NCBI RefSeq assembly: GCF_001583495.1
Contig: NZ_LQAQ01000018.1
Coordinates: 124,001-188,000 of the forward strand
Source: Flammeovirga sp. SJP92
GTDB lineage: Bacteria; Bacteroidota; Bacteroidia; Cytophagales; Flammeovirgaceae
Reading direction: 5' to 3'
Length of the DNA: 64,000 nt
Part shown: positions 52,662 through 60,692 of the stretch, piece after piece
Numbering within the stretch: position 1 is the first letter of the stretch
Layout of the letters: every line of letters starts with the position of its first letter
The notes under the pieces: model-generated
Databases searched by the model: none
What the model was told of the DNA's origin: nothing
What the model saw: only the letters and a program-made list of their open reading frames with translations
Made by a program: the position numbers and the translations under genes

Positions 52662-53711
52662 ATGCGTCATTTTTTTATTTTTCAAATTCTCTTACATCTC
52701 TCATTTACATCCTACAGTCAAGACCGTATTTTTCTTAATGCTGATTTGGAAGTTGTTGAGCAAGAAGATAAAAAAGCACTCTATTATACTAAAAGCAATC
52801 CTATTGGGATGAGTGAAAGAGGATATTATTTACAACAAGTCTATCATCTAAATAATACAATTGCTAAACAGTTTGAAACAGAGGGCGAAGTTGTCAACAG
52901 TGCTAAAATAGGTTCTTACATCTCTTATTTTGAAGATGGAACAATTCATTCCAAGGGATCTTTCAAGAAAAATTTCAAAACTGGTTTTTGGAAAGAATAT
53001 TATCAAAATGGTCACTTAAAAGACAATGGAAAATATATAGAAGGACTAAAAGAAGGTGTTTGGATTAAAAACTTTAATAATGGGAAAATCAACTATAAAT
53101 ACATAGTGAAATATGATGAAAATGGCTTCAACTATATAAGAACCGATTTCATAAATGCCTGGGATTCTACTGGTATTCAAACTATGATTGACCGAAATGG
53201 ATCTATATCGTATTGGAATGAAATAGAACAATGTTTTGAGAGCGGAAGTTTTATTAATGGCAAAAAAGAAGGAACATGGAAAGGTTTTTACGCTGATTCA
53301 TCTGCTTATTACATTGAGACATATGAAAATGGAGACTTGATCAGCGGAAAAAGCTGGAACAAATTCAATGATGAATATTCATATACTACCTTAAAAACGT
53401 TTGCTCATCCTCAAAAAGAGTATAAAAAATTCTACCGTGAATTCAATAGACAATTTGAAACCAGGCTTTTAGGGAATAACTTCTTTAAAATTCCAGAATA
53501 TTTTTACTTCGGGACAGTTTTTCTAAAATTTGAGGTCAAGGTTGATGGTTCTTTAACGGGGTTTGAGTTCTTAGTTCATCAAAGAGATGAAGTCAATGGA
53601 GCTGCTCAAAAAACACTGATGAGTTTTGGTAGATGGGTTCCTGAAAGAAAAAGAGGGCAATTAGTACATTCTAGTTATTTCATCCCTATAAATTTCTCTA
53701 CCACTTTCTAA
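52662..53711 (+). CDS. MORN_2 (YwqK-like) repeat protein with TonB-C-like domain, copy 2
   Basis: A paralogue of the preceding gene with identical length (349 aa) and the same order: signal peptide (FFIFQILLHLSFTSYSQ), MORN_2 repeats ('YFEDGTIHSKGSFKKNFKTG', 'YYQNGHLKDNGKYIEGLKEG') and a TonB-C-like end ('AAQKTLMSFGRWVPERKRGQ'). The tandem arrangement and clear divergence point to an old duplication. It shares a bidirectional terminator with argH. Confidence 0.75.
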   Translation: MRHFFIFQILLHLSFTSYSQDRIFLNADLEVVEQEDKKALYYTKSNPIGMSERGYYLQQVYHLNNTIAKQFETEGEVVNSAKIGSYISYFEDGTIHSKGSFKKNFKTGFWKEYYQNGHLKDNGKYIEGLKEGVWIKNFNNGKINYKYIVKYDENGFNYIRTDFINAWDSTGIQTMIDRNGSISYWNEIEQCFESGSFINGKKEGTWKGFYADSSAYYIETYENGDLISGKSWNKFNDEYSYTTLKTFAHPQKEYKKFYREFNRQFETRLLGNNFFKIPEYFYFGTVFLKFEVKVDGSLTGFEFLVHQRDEVNGAAQKTLMSFGRWVPERKRGQLVHSSYFIPINFSTTF

Positions 53712-53713
53712 AG

Positions 53714-53750
53714 AAAAGCCTCTTTAATTTCGAGAATTAAAGAGGCTTTT
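53714..53750. terminator. Bidirectional terminator between the YwqK-like gene and argH
   Basis: AAAAGCCTCTTTAATT pairs exactly with AATTAAAGAGGCTTTT (16 bp) around TCGAG. T-tracts follow on both strands. It ends the arginine operon and the plus-strand gene. Confidence 0.85.
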
Positions 53751-53766
53751 TCTAAAAGAAGTTTAC

Positions 53767-55053
53767 TTAAAAATATGTTTCTTCCATTCTCTTCTTAATA
53801 ATATCATTACCCAAGTTGCCAATACTACCTTCATGGCTATGATTGACTGTTCTTTCTGGATTGTACTCTCCTTTTTCGATTCCCTCACCAACGATCACAT
53901 ACGCTTCTCTGAAAGGAATACCTTGAAGCACTAGTTTGTTTACTTCCTCTACAGAGAATAAGTAATCATAAATAGGTGCTTCTAAAAGGTCTTTAGTTGG
54001 CTCCATTTTTTCAAACATCAACTTCGTCATCTCCAAGCAGTCATTCAACATCTCAATTGCTGGAAGTAAGATCTCCTTGATTTGCTGTAAATCTCTATGA
54101 TAACCTACTGGAAGGTTACTTAAGATTGACATGATTTGTGTAGGTAATGATGTAATTTGGTTACACTTCGCTCTTGTCAATTCCAAAACGTCAGGGTTTT
54201 TCTTATGAGGCATAATACTCGAACCTGTTGTGAACTCGTTAGGGAATTTGATGAAACCAAAGTTACCACCTGCATACATACAACCGTCCATTGATAGCTT
54301 TGCCACTGTTGCTGCTACAGAAGCCATCGCATTCGCTACATGGTATTCTGTTTTTCCTCTACCCATTTGAGCATAAACTACATTGACAGCCATCGATTGG
54401 AATTCCATCAACTCTGTCGTTTTTGTTCTGTTCAATGGGAAAGAAGAACCATACCCTGCCGCTGAACCTAGTGGGTTTCTATCTGTGATATCATAAGCTG
54501 CTTTCAGCATCACCATATCATCTACTAATGACTCAGCATAAGCGCCTAACCAAAGACCAAAAGAAGAAGGCATTGCCACTTGCATGTGCGTATAACCTGG
54601 CATTAAGTAATCCTTGAACTCTTCTGATTTCTCAATCAAAGTATCAAATAATGCTTTCGTATTGTTGGCTACTTCCTTCAATGCATCTCTTAGATACAAT
54701 TTAAGGTCTAATAAAACTTGGTCATTTCTCGATCTACCTGAGTGTAATCTTTTACCAACATCACCATATCGTTGTGTCAGTAACATTTCCACTTGAGAGT
54801 GAACATCTTCTACGCCATCCTCAATCACAAAATTACCTTTCTCAATTTCTTCGTAGATTTCCTGAAGTCCTTTTAATAAGATGTCTCTATCTTCTTCTGT
54901 CAGTAATCCTACCTCTGCCAACATTGTAGCATGAGCCATCGATCCTTTTACATCATAAGGAGCCAGTAAAATATCCAATTCTCTATCTTTACCTACTGTA
55001 AATTTATCCACTTTTTCATTTACAGTATAGGTAGACTTCTGCCAAAGTTTCAT
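53767..55053 (-). CDS. argH: Argininosuccinate lyase
   Basis: 428 aa; splits argininosuccinate into arginine and fumarate, the last step of arginine synthesis. The fumarase/lyase signature 'GSSIMPHKKNPDVLELTRAK' is present, along with 'HSGRSRNDQVLLDLKLYLRD', 'PGYTHMQVAMPSSFGLWLGA' and 'NPLGSAAGYGSSFPLNR'. Last gene of the arginine operon. A small hairpin repeat lies between argE and argH. Confidence 0.95.
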   Translation of the reverse strand: MKLWQKSTYTVNEKVDKFTVGKDRELDILLAPYDVKGSMAHATMLAEVGLLTEEDRDILLKGLQEIYEEIEKGNFVIEDGVEDVHSQVEMLLTQRYGDVGKRLHSGRSRNDQVLLDLKLYLRDALKEVANNTKALFDTLIEKSEEFKDYLMPGYTHMQVAMPSSFGLWLGAYAESLVDDMVMLKAAYDITDRNPLGSAAGYGSSFPLNRTKTTELMEFQSMAVNVVYAQMGRGKTEYHVANAMASVAATVAKLSMDGCMYAGGNFGFIKFPNEFTTGSSIMPHKKNPDVLELTRAKCNQITSLPTQIMSILSNLPVGYHRDLQQIKEILLPAIEMLNDCLEMTKLMFEKMEPTKDLLEAPIYDYLFSVEEVNKLVLQGIPFREAYVIVGEGIEKGEYNPERTVNHSHEGSIGNLGNDIIKKRMEETYF

Positions 55054-55112
55054 CTCTATCTATTTTTATTTTTTTATTTCTAATCAATTAAAGGGAACAT
55101 ACCAATGATTGC

Positions 55113-55134
55113 GGGTAGACACATAGGTCTACCC
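55113..55134 (-). repeat. Intercistronic hairpin repeat between argE and argH
   Basis: GGGTAGAC pairs with GTCTACCC. It begins at the argE stop codon, and the wider element (CGTAGGGGTAGAC in the mRNA sense) covers the last two argE codons. It resembles dispersed extragenic hairpins of the GTAGGGG...CCCC type. Confidence 0.6.
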
Positions 55135-56208
55135 CTACGGGGTCATGATAAATGCACCTTCTAGGATGCGAATATAATCATTAATTCCGTCTGCTATTTC
55201 GTCCAACAAAATATACTCATTAGCAGTATGTGACCTTGCTGAATCACCAGGTCCTAATTTTAAACTAGGAATCGGCATCAAAGCTTGATCTGATAACGTA
55301 GGAGAACCATACGTTTCTTTCTGATATTGCATTCCTGCTTTTACTACAGGATGATTTAATGGTGCTCCAGAAGGATTTAATCTTGTTGAACGAGGAGTCA
55401 CTTTACAACTCACATGCTCTCGGATATGCTCCAACGTTTCCACATTAGAATAAGCATCTGTGGTACGTACATCCACCACAAATTTACACTCTGATGGAAC
55501 CACGTTATGCTGTGTCCCTGCCTCAATGCAAGTCACCGACATTTTGATTGGGCCTAGTGTTTTAGATTCTTTAGGGAAATGATAGTTTCTAAACCACTCA
55601 ATATCCTTCATCGCATTGTAGATGGCATTTACTCCTTCATTTCTTGCTGCGTGCCCTGACTCTCCTTCAGCCACACAATCCAACACCATCAATCCTTTTT
55701 CGGCAACAGCCAATTGCATTTGTGTAGGCTCACCTACAATTGCAAAATCAATTTTCGGCAATTGATCCCATACATCTGCAATACCTTCTCTTCCCGAAAT
55801 TTCTTCTTCAGCAGAAGCACAAATCACTAGGTTGTAAGGAAGGTTTTCTTTTTCATAAAAATAAAGAAATGTGGCAATCAAACTCACTAAAGGACCTCCT
55901 GCATCATTACTTCCCAAACCATACAACACTCCATCTTCTACGGTAGGAGCAAAAGGATCTCTTGTCCAATCCTTATTTGGTTTTACAGTATCTATATGAG
56001 AATTTAAAAGAATAGTCTCTTTTGAGGGATCAAAATGAACATTTTTAGCCCATAGATTATTTTTATATTGATGAATCTCAATGTTGTTTTCAATAAAAAA
56101 ACGAGCCACTATTTCCGCTACGTCATCTTCCTCTCTACTTAAAGATTCTGTGGCTATCATTTGCTTTAAAAGCTCAATGGCTTTCTCGACTAATTCCTGA
56201 TGTTTCAT
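55135..56208 (-). CDS. argE: M20-family deacylase, N-acyl-citrulline/ornithine deacylase (ArgE-like)
   Basis: 357 aa zinc hydrolase. Metal ligands are in 'ILLNSHIDTVKPN' (His), 'GLGSNDAGGPLV' (Asp) and 'CASAEEEISGREG' (Glu-Glu). In Bacteroidota with an argF' gene the deacylase acts after carbamoylation, freeing citrulline from N-acetyl- or N-succinyl-citrulline. Given the Ala90 of the neighbouring ArgF', succinyl-citrulline is the more likely substrate. The encoded C-terminus (IMTP) is partly supplied by a hairpin repeat. Confidence 0.88.
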   Translation of the reverse strand: MKHQELVEKAIELLKQMIATESLSREEDDVAEIVARFFIENNIEIHQYKNNLWAKNVHFDPSKETILLNSHIDTVKPNKDWTRDPFAPTVEDGVLYGLGSNDAGGPLVSLIATFLYFYEKENLPYNLVICASAEEEISGREGIADVWDQLPKIDFAIVGEPTQMQLAVAEKGLMVLDCVAEGESGHAARNEGVNAIYNAMKDIEWFRNYHFPKESKTLGPIKMSVTCIEAGTQHNVVPSECKFVVDVRTTDAYSNVETLEHIREHVSCKVTPRSTRLNPSGAPLNHPVVKAGMQYQKETYGSPTLSDQALMPIPSLKLGPGDSARSHTANEYILLDEIADGINDYIRILEGAFIMTP

Positions 56209-56247
56209 CTTTATTTATTTTTCAGCTAAAAACGTAAATATGGAATT

Positions 56248-56310
56248 CAGATTTCTTGTTTTATACAAAATCTGATTGCTTATAATGTAAATTATGAAAA
56301 CAATCAGATT
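56248..56310 (-). promoter_or_regulatory. Two mutually exclusive hairpins between argB and argE
   Basis: AATCTGATTG (56269-56278) can pair with CAATCAGATT (56301-56310) over 10 bp, or its AAATCTG part (56268-56274) can pair with CAGATTT (56248-56254). The arms overlap, so only one stem can form at a time. The role is unknown. Confidence 0.45.
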
Positions 56311-56329
56311 AAAAGTAATCTACATTAAA

Positions 56330-57109
56330 TTACTCTCCAATAATCTTCGTCCCTTTTGGAGTATTGGCTAATAAACCTTCAACTTTTCCTAGCCATACTT
56401 CTTTTACAGAAGCTTCAATTGCATCAAAAGCATTTTTAAGTTTTGGCAACATACCATCTGCTACTACCCCTTCCGCTTTGAACTGCTCAAATTTTTGAGG
56501 ATCCAACTCTTCTACTAATGAATTATCATCATTGATATCCAACAATACACCCGCCTTCTCAAAGCAATATCTTAAAGACACTTCATGACCTGCCTGACCT
56601 AAAGCCACTGCCACTGCTTGTGCCATAGTATCGGCATTAGTATTTAATAATTGTCCTTTCTTATCATGTGTCAAAGGTGCAATTACTGGCGTGATACCCT
56701 CTTTTGCTAAATTGGCAATTGGCCCTGCATTTGCTTTTCGAACATCACCCACAAAACCAAAGTCAATTTCCCATCCCGTTCTTTTGTCCGCTTCAATGAT
56801 ATTAGCATCAGCACCTGTCAATCCAATGGCATTAGTACCTTTTGCTTGAAGTTGAGCTACAATTCTCTTGTTGACTAAACCTCCATATACCATTGTCACC
56901 ACTTCTAAAGTATCAGCATCTGTAATACGTCTTCCATCCACCATTTTAGGTTCAATGCCTAAACGCTGTGCCATAGCTGTCGCTAATTTACCTCCACCAT
57001 GCACTAATACTTTTGCTCCTTCTAGCTGAGAAAATTGTTCTAAAAAAGAGGATAATGCCACCTCATCGTTGATCACATTTCCTCCTACTTTGATTACTGA
57101 TATTTTCAT
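56330..57109 (-). CDS. argB: N-acylglutamate kinase (acetylglutamate kinase family)
   Basis: About 259 aa from MKISVIKVGGNVINDEVALS at 57109; a 10-residue longer frame has no similarity to the family. It phosphorylates the N-acylglutamate gamma-carboxyl. Motifs are 'VLVHGGGKLATAMAQRLG', 'GLVNKRIVAQLQAKGTNAIG' and 'LNTNADTMAQAVAVALGQ'. In this operon the acyl group may be succinyl rather than acetyl. Confidence 0.93.
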   Translation of the reverse strand: MKISVIKVGGNVINDEVALSSFLEQFSQLEGAKVLVHGGGKLATAMAQRLGIEPKMVDGRRITDADTLEVVTMVYGGLVNKRIVAQLQAKGTNAIGLTGADANIIEADKRTGWEIDFGFVGDVRKANAGPIANLAKEGITPVIAPLTHDKKGQLLNTNADTMAQAVAVALGQAGHEVSLRYCFEKAGVLLDINDDNSLVEELDPQKFEQFKAEGVVADGMLPKLKNAFDAIEASVKEVWLGKVEGLLANTPKGTKIIGE

Positions 57110-57123
57110 TTTTGTATTTTCAA

Positions 57124-57155
57124 AACAGGGACATAGCATTGCTACGTCCCTTGTT
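57124..57155 (-). repeat. Intercistronic RNA stem-loop between argF' and argB
   Basis: The mRNA-sense arms (AACAAGGGACGUAGC and GCUAUGUCCCUGUU) pair over 14 bp with one G.U wobble and a bulged A. The plus strand would have an A/C mismatch at the wobble. It belongs to the GGGACGTAGC...GCTACGTCCC class of extragenic hairpins. Confidence 0.65.
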
Positions 57156-57212
57156 ATTTATATATGTGGGATGTGAGACATTTATTTTACCTTGTCTCAA
57201 AAGTAATACTAG

Positions 57213-58163
57213 TTATTCTGTTTCAAGAATAGCTTTTAAAACTGCTGCTGCCGCAAAAGTTCTGTTGTTTGCTTCTTCTATGATCAAAGAGTTGTCACTA
57301 TCCAATACACCATCTGAAGCCACTACATTTCTTCTGATTGGAAGACAGTGCATAAACTTACCATTGTTGGTCAATGCCATTTTTTCTTCCGTCACTTGCC
57401 AAGAATTGTCTTTACAAACTACCTTACCATACTCAGTTGTAGAAGACCAGTTTTTAGCATAAACAAAATCAGCATCTTTTAATGCTTCATCTTGATCTGT
57501 TGTAAAAGTAGCTTCACCTACAAATTCAGGATCTAATTCATATCCTTCAGGAGCAGTGATGACCAATTCAACATCATCAGCAGCATTCATCCACTCTGCA
57601 AAAGAGTTTGGAACTGCTTGAGGTAATGCTCTTGGGTGAGGTGCCCAAGTCAATACTACTTTCTTCTTTGGCTTATCTGAATTCTCACGAATTGTCACCA
57701 AATCAGCTAAAGATTGAAGTGGGTGTCTTGTTGCAGATTCTAAACTTACAATTGGCACATGAGCGTACTTTACAAAGTCTTTCATGATACCATCTGCATT
57801 ATCCTCTTCTTTATCTTGAAGGTTTGGAAACGAACGAACACCAATAATATCACAATACTGACTGATAACCGCTGCAGCATCTTTCAAATGCTCTGCTTTA
57901 TCACCATCCATGATCACACCGTCTTCTGTTTCGATTTTCCAACCGTCTTTATCTATATTCATTACCATCACGTCCATTCCTAAGTGGCGTGCGGCACGTT
58001 GAGTACTAAGTCTTGTTCTTAAACTAGGATTGAAAAAAAGTAATCCTAACATTTTATTTTTTCCTACATCACCATAAGCTTCAGGATTGGCTTTAATTGA
58101 CAATGCACTTTTTACGATTTCATTTAAGTCCTGAACATCGTTTACTGATAAAAACTTTTCCAT
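57213..58163 (-). CDS. argF': N-acylornithine carbamoyltransferase, probably N-succinylornithine type
   Basis: 316 aa. It transfers carbamoyl phosphate to N-acylornithine. The carbamoyl-phosphate loop is 'FFNPSLRTRLSTQRAARHLG', and the family-specific segments 'ESATRHPLQSLADLVTI', 'TWAPHPRALPQAVPNSFAEW' and 'MHCLPIRRNVVASDGVLDS' are present. Position 90, in 'MDGDKAEHL', is Ala. The equivalent is Pro90 in Bacteroides fragilis succinylornithine enzyme and Glu92 in Xanthomonas acetylornithine enzyme. Mutating that Glu to Ala, Pro, Ser or Val is known to convert the acetyl enzyme to the succinyl type, so succinylornithine is predicted. Confidence 0.92.
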   Translation of the reverse strand: MEKFLSVNDVQDLNEIVKSALSIKANPEAYGDVGKNKMLGLLFFNPSLRTRLSTQRAARHLGMDVMVMNIDKDGWKIETEDGVIMDGDKAEHLKDAAAVISQYCDIIGVRSFPNLQDKEEDNADGIMKDFVKYAHVPIVSLESATRHPLQSLADLVTIRENSDKPKKKVVLTWAPHPRALPQAVPNSFAEWMNAADDVELVITAPEGYELDPEFVGEATFTTDQDEALKDADFVYAKNWSSTTEYGKVVCKDNSWQVTEEKMALTNNGKFMHCLPIRRNVVASDGVLDSDNSLIIEEANNRTFAAAAVLKAILETE

Positions 58164-58350
58164 TTCTAATTCTATGTCTTTGATTGTTTATGTACTAAGC
58201 CAAAAATAGATATTGACTAATTCTTAATTCTTTTTTGTGAGTACGACGCAGAAAAACGTACCAATAGTGATTCTATTTAAAGTTTTTTAAAGGAAGTAAT
58301 CGAAAACAATAAACAGAATTAGTATTATATAATTTTGTCTTAGTACTTAA

Positions 58351-58379
58351 GTAAGGACATTGTAATACAACATCCTTAC
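58351..58379 (-). repeat. Intercistronic RNA stem-loop between argD and argF'
   Basis: In the mRNA sense GUAAGGAUGUUGUA pairs along its whole length with UACAAUGUCCUUAC, using one U.G and one G.U wobble that would be mismatches on the plus strand. One unpaired base lies in the centre. No T-tract follows. Confidence 0.65.
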
Positions 58380-58386
58380 ACTTTAT

Positions 58387-59526
58387 TTATGCTATTTCTT
58401 TTGTTACATCATTAAAAGCATCAACAAATAACTGTGCTTGCTCTTTTGTCAATGTCAATGGAGGTAACAATCTGATTGTATTTTTATTGGATGACGCACC
58501 AGTGAAAATCTTATGCTTCATCAAAATTTCCTTTCTTAAAGGTGCTACAGCATCATTCAGCTCAATACCCAACATCAAACCTTTTCCTCTGATTTCTTTA
58601 ACGGCTGGGTTCTGCTTCAATTGCTCTACAATCCACTCTCCTACTTCAACTGATTTCTCAATCAAATTCTCTCCTTCCAACACATCTAATACAGCAATAC
58701 CTGCCGCACATGCTAAGTGGTTTCCTCCGAAAGTTGTTCCCAACATTCCGAATGAAGCTTCAAATTTTGGAGCAATGAAAACGCCGCCGATTGGGAAACC
58801 ATTCCCCATACCCTTTGCCATTGTCACAACATCTGGAACTACATCATACCATTGGTGAGCAAAGAAACGACCGCTTCTACCGTAACCCGACTGAATTTCA
58901 TCTGCAATAAATACAGCATCCTGATCATCACACAATGTTCTGATCGCTTGCATAAATTCCTCAGTTGGCTCATAGATACCACCAATTCCTTGAATACCTT
59001 CGACGATTACTGCACAGATTTCATTTTCTGCAAATGCTTTTTTCAAAGCGTCTACATCATTAAAAGGTAAAATCAAAGTATCGTGCACTGCATTTACAGG
59101 AGCTACAATATTCTTATTGTCAGTTGTAGCTACGGCTAATGAAGTTCTCCCATGAAAACCTTTTGAGAAGGAGATGATCTTTGTTTTCTTATTGTAGAAA
59201 GATGCTAATTTGAAAGCATTTTCATTCGCCTCAGCTCCAGAGTTACATAAGAAAAGGTTCCAATCGTGATAACATGAAGCTTCACCTAGTTTAGACGCCA
59301 ATTCTTTTTGTAATGGATTCTGAATACTGTTCGAGTAAAAAACTAAATTTTCTAATTGAGTGCTTAGTTTTTCTTTATAGTAAGGGTGAGTATGACCGAT
59401 AGAAATTACCGCATGACCACCATATAAATCTAAATATTTCTGTCCCTCTTTATCATAGATCCAAACATCTTCACCTTTAACAGGCTCAATGTCAAAAAGA
59501 GGATATACATCAAATAAATTTGCCAT
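58387..59526 (-). CDS. argD: N-acylornithine aminotransferase
   Basis: 379 aa class-III PLP aminotransferase. 'LDLYGGHAVISIGHTHPYY' near the N-terminus, 'FLCNSGAEANENAFKLASFY' for the PLP phosphate, 'VFIADEIQSGYGRSGRFFAH' and the PLP lysine in 'DVVTMAKGMGNGFPIGGVFI'. It makes N-acylornithine from N-acylglutamate semialdehyde with glutamate as donor. It lies 30 bases downstream of argC. Confidence 0.93.
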   Translation of the reverse strand: MANLFDVYPLFDIEPVKGEDVWIYDKEGQKYLDLYGGHAVISIGHTHPYYKEKLSTQLENLVFYSNSIQNPLQKELASKLGEASCYHDWNLFLCNSGAEANENAFKLASFYNKKTKIISFSKGFHGRTSLAVATTDNKNIVAPVNAVHDTLILPFNDVDALKKAFAENEICAVIVEGIQGIGGIYEPTEEFMQAIRTLCDDQDAVFIADEIQSGYGRSGRFFAHQWYDVVPDVVTMAKGMGNGFPIGGVFIAPKFEASFGMLGTTFGGNHLACAAGIAVLDVLEGENLIEKSVEVGEWIVEQLKQNPAVKEIRGKGLMLGIELNDAVAPLRKEILMKHKIFTGASSNKNTIRLLPPLTLTKEQAQLFVDAFNDVTKEIA

Positions 59527-59556
59527 TTTTCGAAACGTTGAATGTGAAAAGTGAGA

Positions 59557-60546
59557 TTAAAATGCCATTGGCTTAAGGTTCAAACCAAGCTTCTCGTCTA
59601 ACCCGAAGATTAAGTTCATGTTTTGAACTGCTTGTCCTACTGCACCTTTTAATAAGTTATCAATTGCTGAAGTGACTAATAATGTATCGTCATGCTTTTC
59701 AACACTGATAAATCCGCGGTTAGTATTGACTACTTGCTTCAAATCCAACGGACCGTCAATGACATGTGTAAATGCCGCATCAGCATAATAATCTTTGAAT
59801 AACTTCACTGCCTCTTCTTGAGAAAGGTCAGATTTCAAATAGCATGACGCTAAAATTCCTCTTGTGAAATTACCTCTATAAGGGATGAAATTGATTTTGT
59901 GATTAAATCCATCTTGTAACTGATTTAATGACTGACCAATTTCTAATAAGTGTTGGTGATTAAATGCTTTGTAATGCGAAATATTACTCGTTCTCCAAGT
60001 AAAAGCAGTACTTGCCATTAACTTCACACCTGCACCCGTAGAACCTGTAATTGCACTGATATGCACCTCATCATTCAGTTTTTGAGCTGAAGCCAATGGT
60101 AATAATGCAATTTGAATAGCAGTAGCAAAACAACCAGGGTTTGCAATATTCTTTGCAGATTGGATCGCTTCTTTATTTAATTCAGGTAAACCATAGATAA
60201 ACTCACGGTCACCTAATTGCATTGATCTATTTTCAACGATTCCTTCACCTAATCTAAAATCTTGACTTAAGTCGATAATGATAGTTTCAGGAGCAAATGT
60301 ATTTTCTTCTAAAAACTTAACAGACTCACCGTGCCCTAAACATAAGAAGATCACTTCCGAATCTTTTACCTCACCTGTAAACTCTAATTCTGTCTCTCCA
60401 AATAAATCTTTGTGTTGAGCATACAAAGGTTTTCCTACTTGACTACGGCTATGTACATAATCAATTTCTACTTCCGGATGATTAATTAATACTCTTAGTA
60501 ATTCGCCGCCAGTCATTCCGGCTCCACCTATAATTCCAACTTTCAT
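59557..60546 (-). CDS. argC: N-acyl-gamma-glutamyl-phosphate reductase
   Basis: 329 aa. NADP-binding start 'KVGIIGGAGMTGGELLRVLI', active-site Cys in 'AKNIANPGCFATAIQIALLP', and 'HYKAFNHQHLLEIGQ' containing the catalytic His region. It reduces acylglutamyl phosphate to the semialdehyde. A terminator-like hairpin separates it from argG, so it may be expressed less than argG or under attenuation. Confidence 0.93.
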   Translation of the reverse strand: MKVGIIGGAGMTGGELLRVLINHPEVEIDYVHSRSQVGKPLYAQHKDLFGETELEFTGEVKDSEVIFLCLGHGESVKFLEENTFAPETIIIDLSQDFRLGEGIVENRSMQLGDREFIYGLPELNKEAIQSAKNIANPGCFATAIQIALLPLASAQKLNDEVHISAITGSTGAGVKLMASTAFTWRTSNISHYKAFNHQHLLEIGQSLNQLQDGFNHKINFIPYRGNFTRGILASCYLKSDLSQEEAVKLFKDYYADAAFTHVIDGPLDLKQVVNTNRGFISVEKHDDTLLVTSAIDNLLKGAVGQAVQNMNLIFGLDEKLGLNLKPMAF

Positions 60547-60624
60547 CTTCTTATGTTTTTAATATTTGTGAGTTTGTATTGTTGTCTAATTTCTGTTGCC
60601 CTGATAAACTAAATTGATTTAAAA

Positions 60625-60652
60625 AAGGATGCAGAATTATTTCCGCACCCTT
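60625..60652 (-). terminator. Terminator-like hairpin between argG and argC
   Basis: In the mRNA sense AAGGGUGCGGAA pairs with UUCUGCAUCCUU (12 bp, two G.U wobbles) around AUAA and runs into UUUU. It lies inside the arginine operon, so it would lower expression of argC onward. Confidence 0.65.
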
Positions 60653-60692
60653 AGTTTTTTTACCAATTCAAGTTATCAGGTTTAAAAAAACT

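Noticed and set aside
51512-53711. Toxin-antitoxin system (YwqK antitoxin annotation)
   Set aside because: Both proteins are exported and of equal size; no toxin gene is adjacent.
57213-58163. Ordinary ornithine carbamoyltransferase (ArgF/ArgI)
   Set aside because: Segments such as TWAPHPRALPQAVPNSFAEW and the MDGDKAEH loop are specific to N-acylornithine enzymes.
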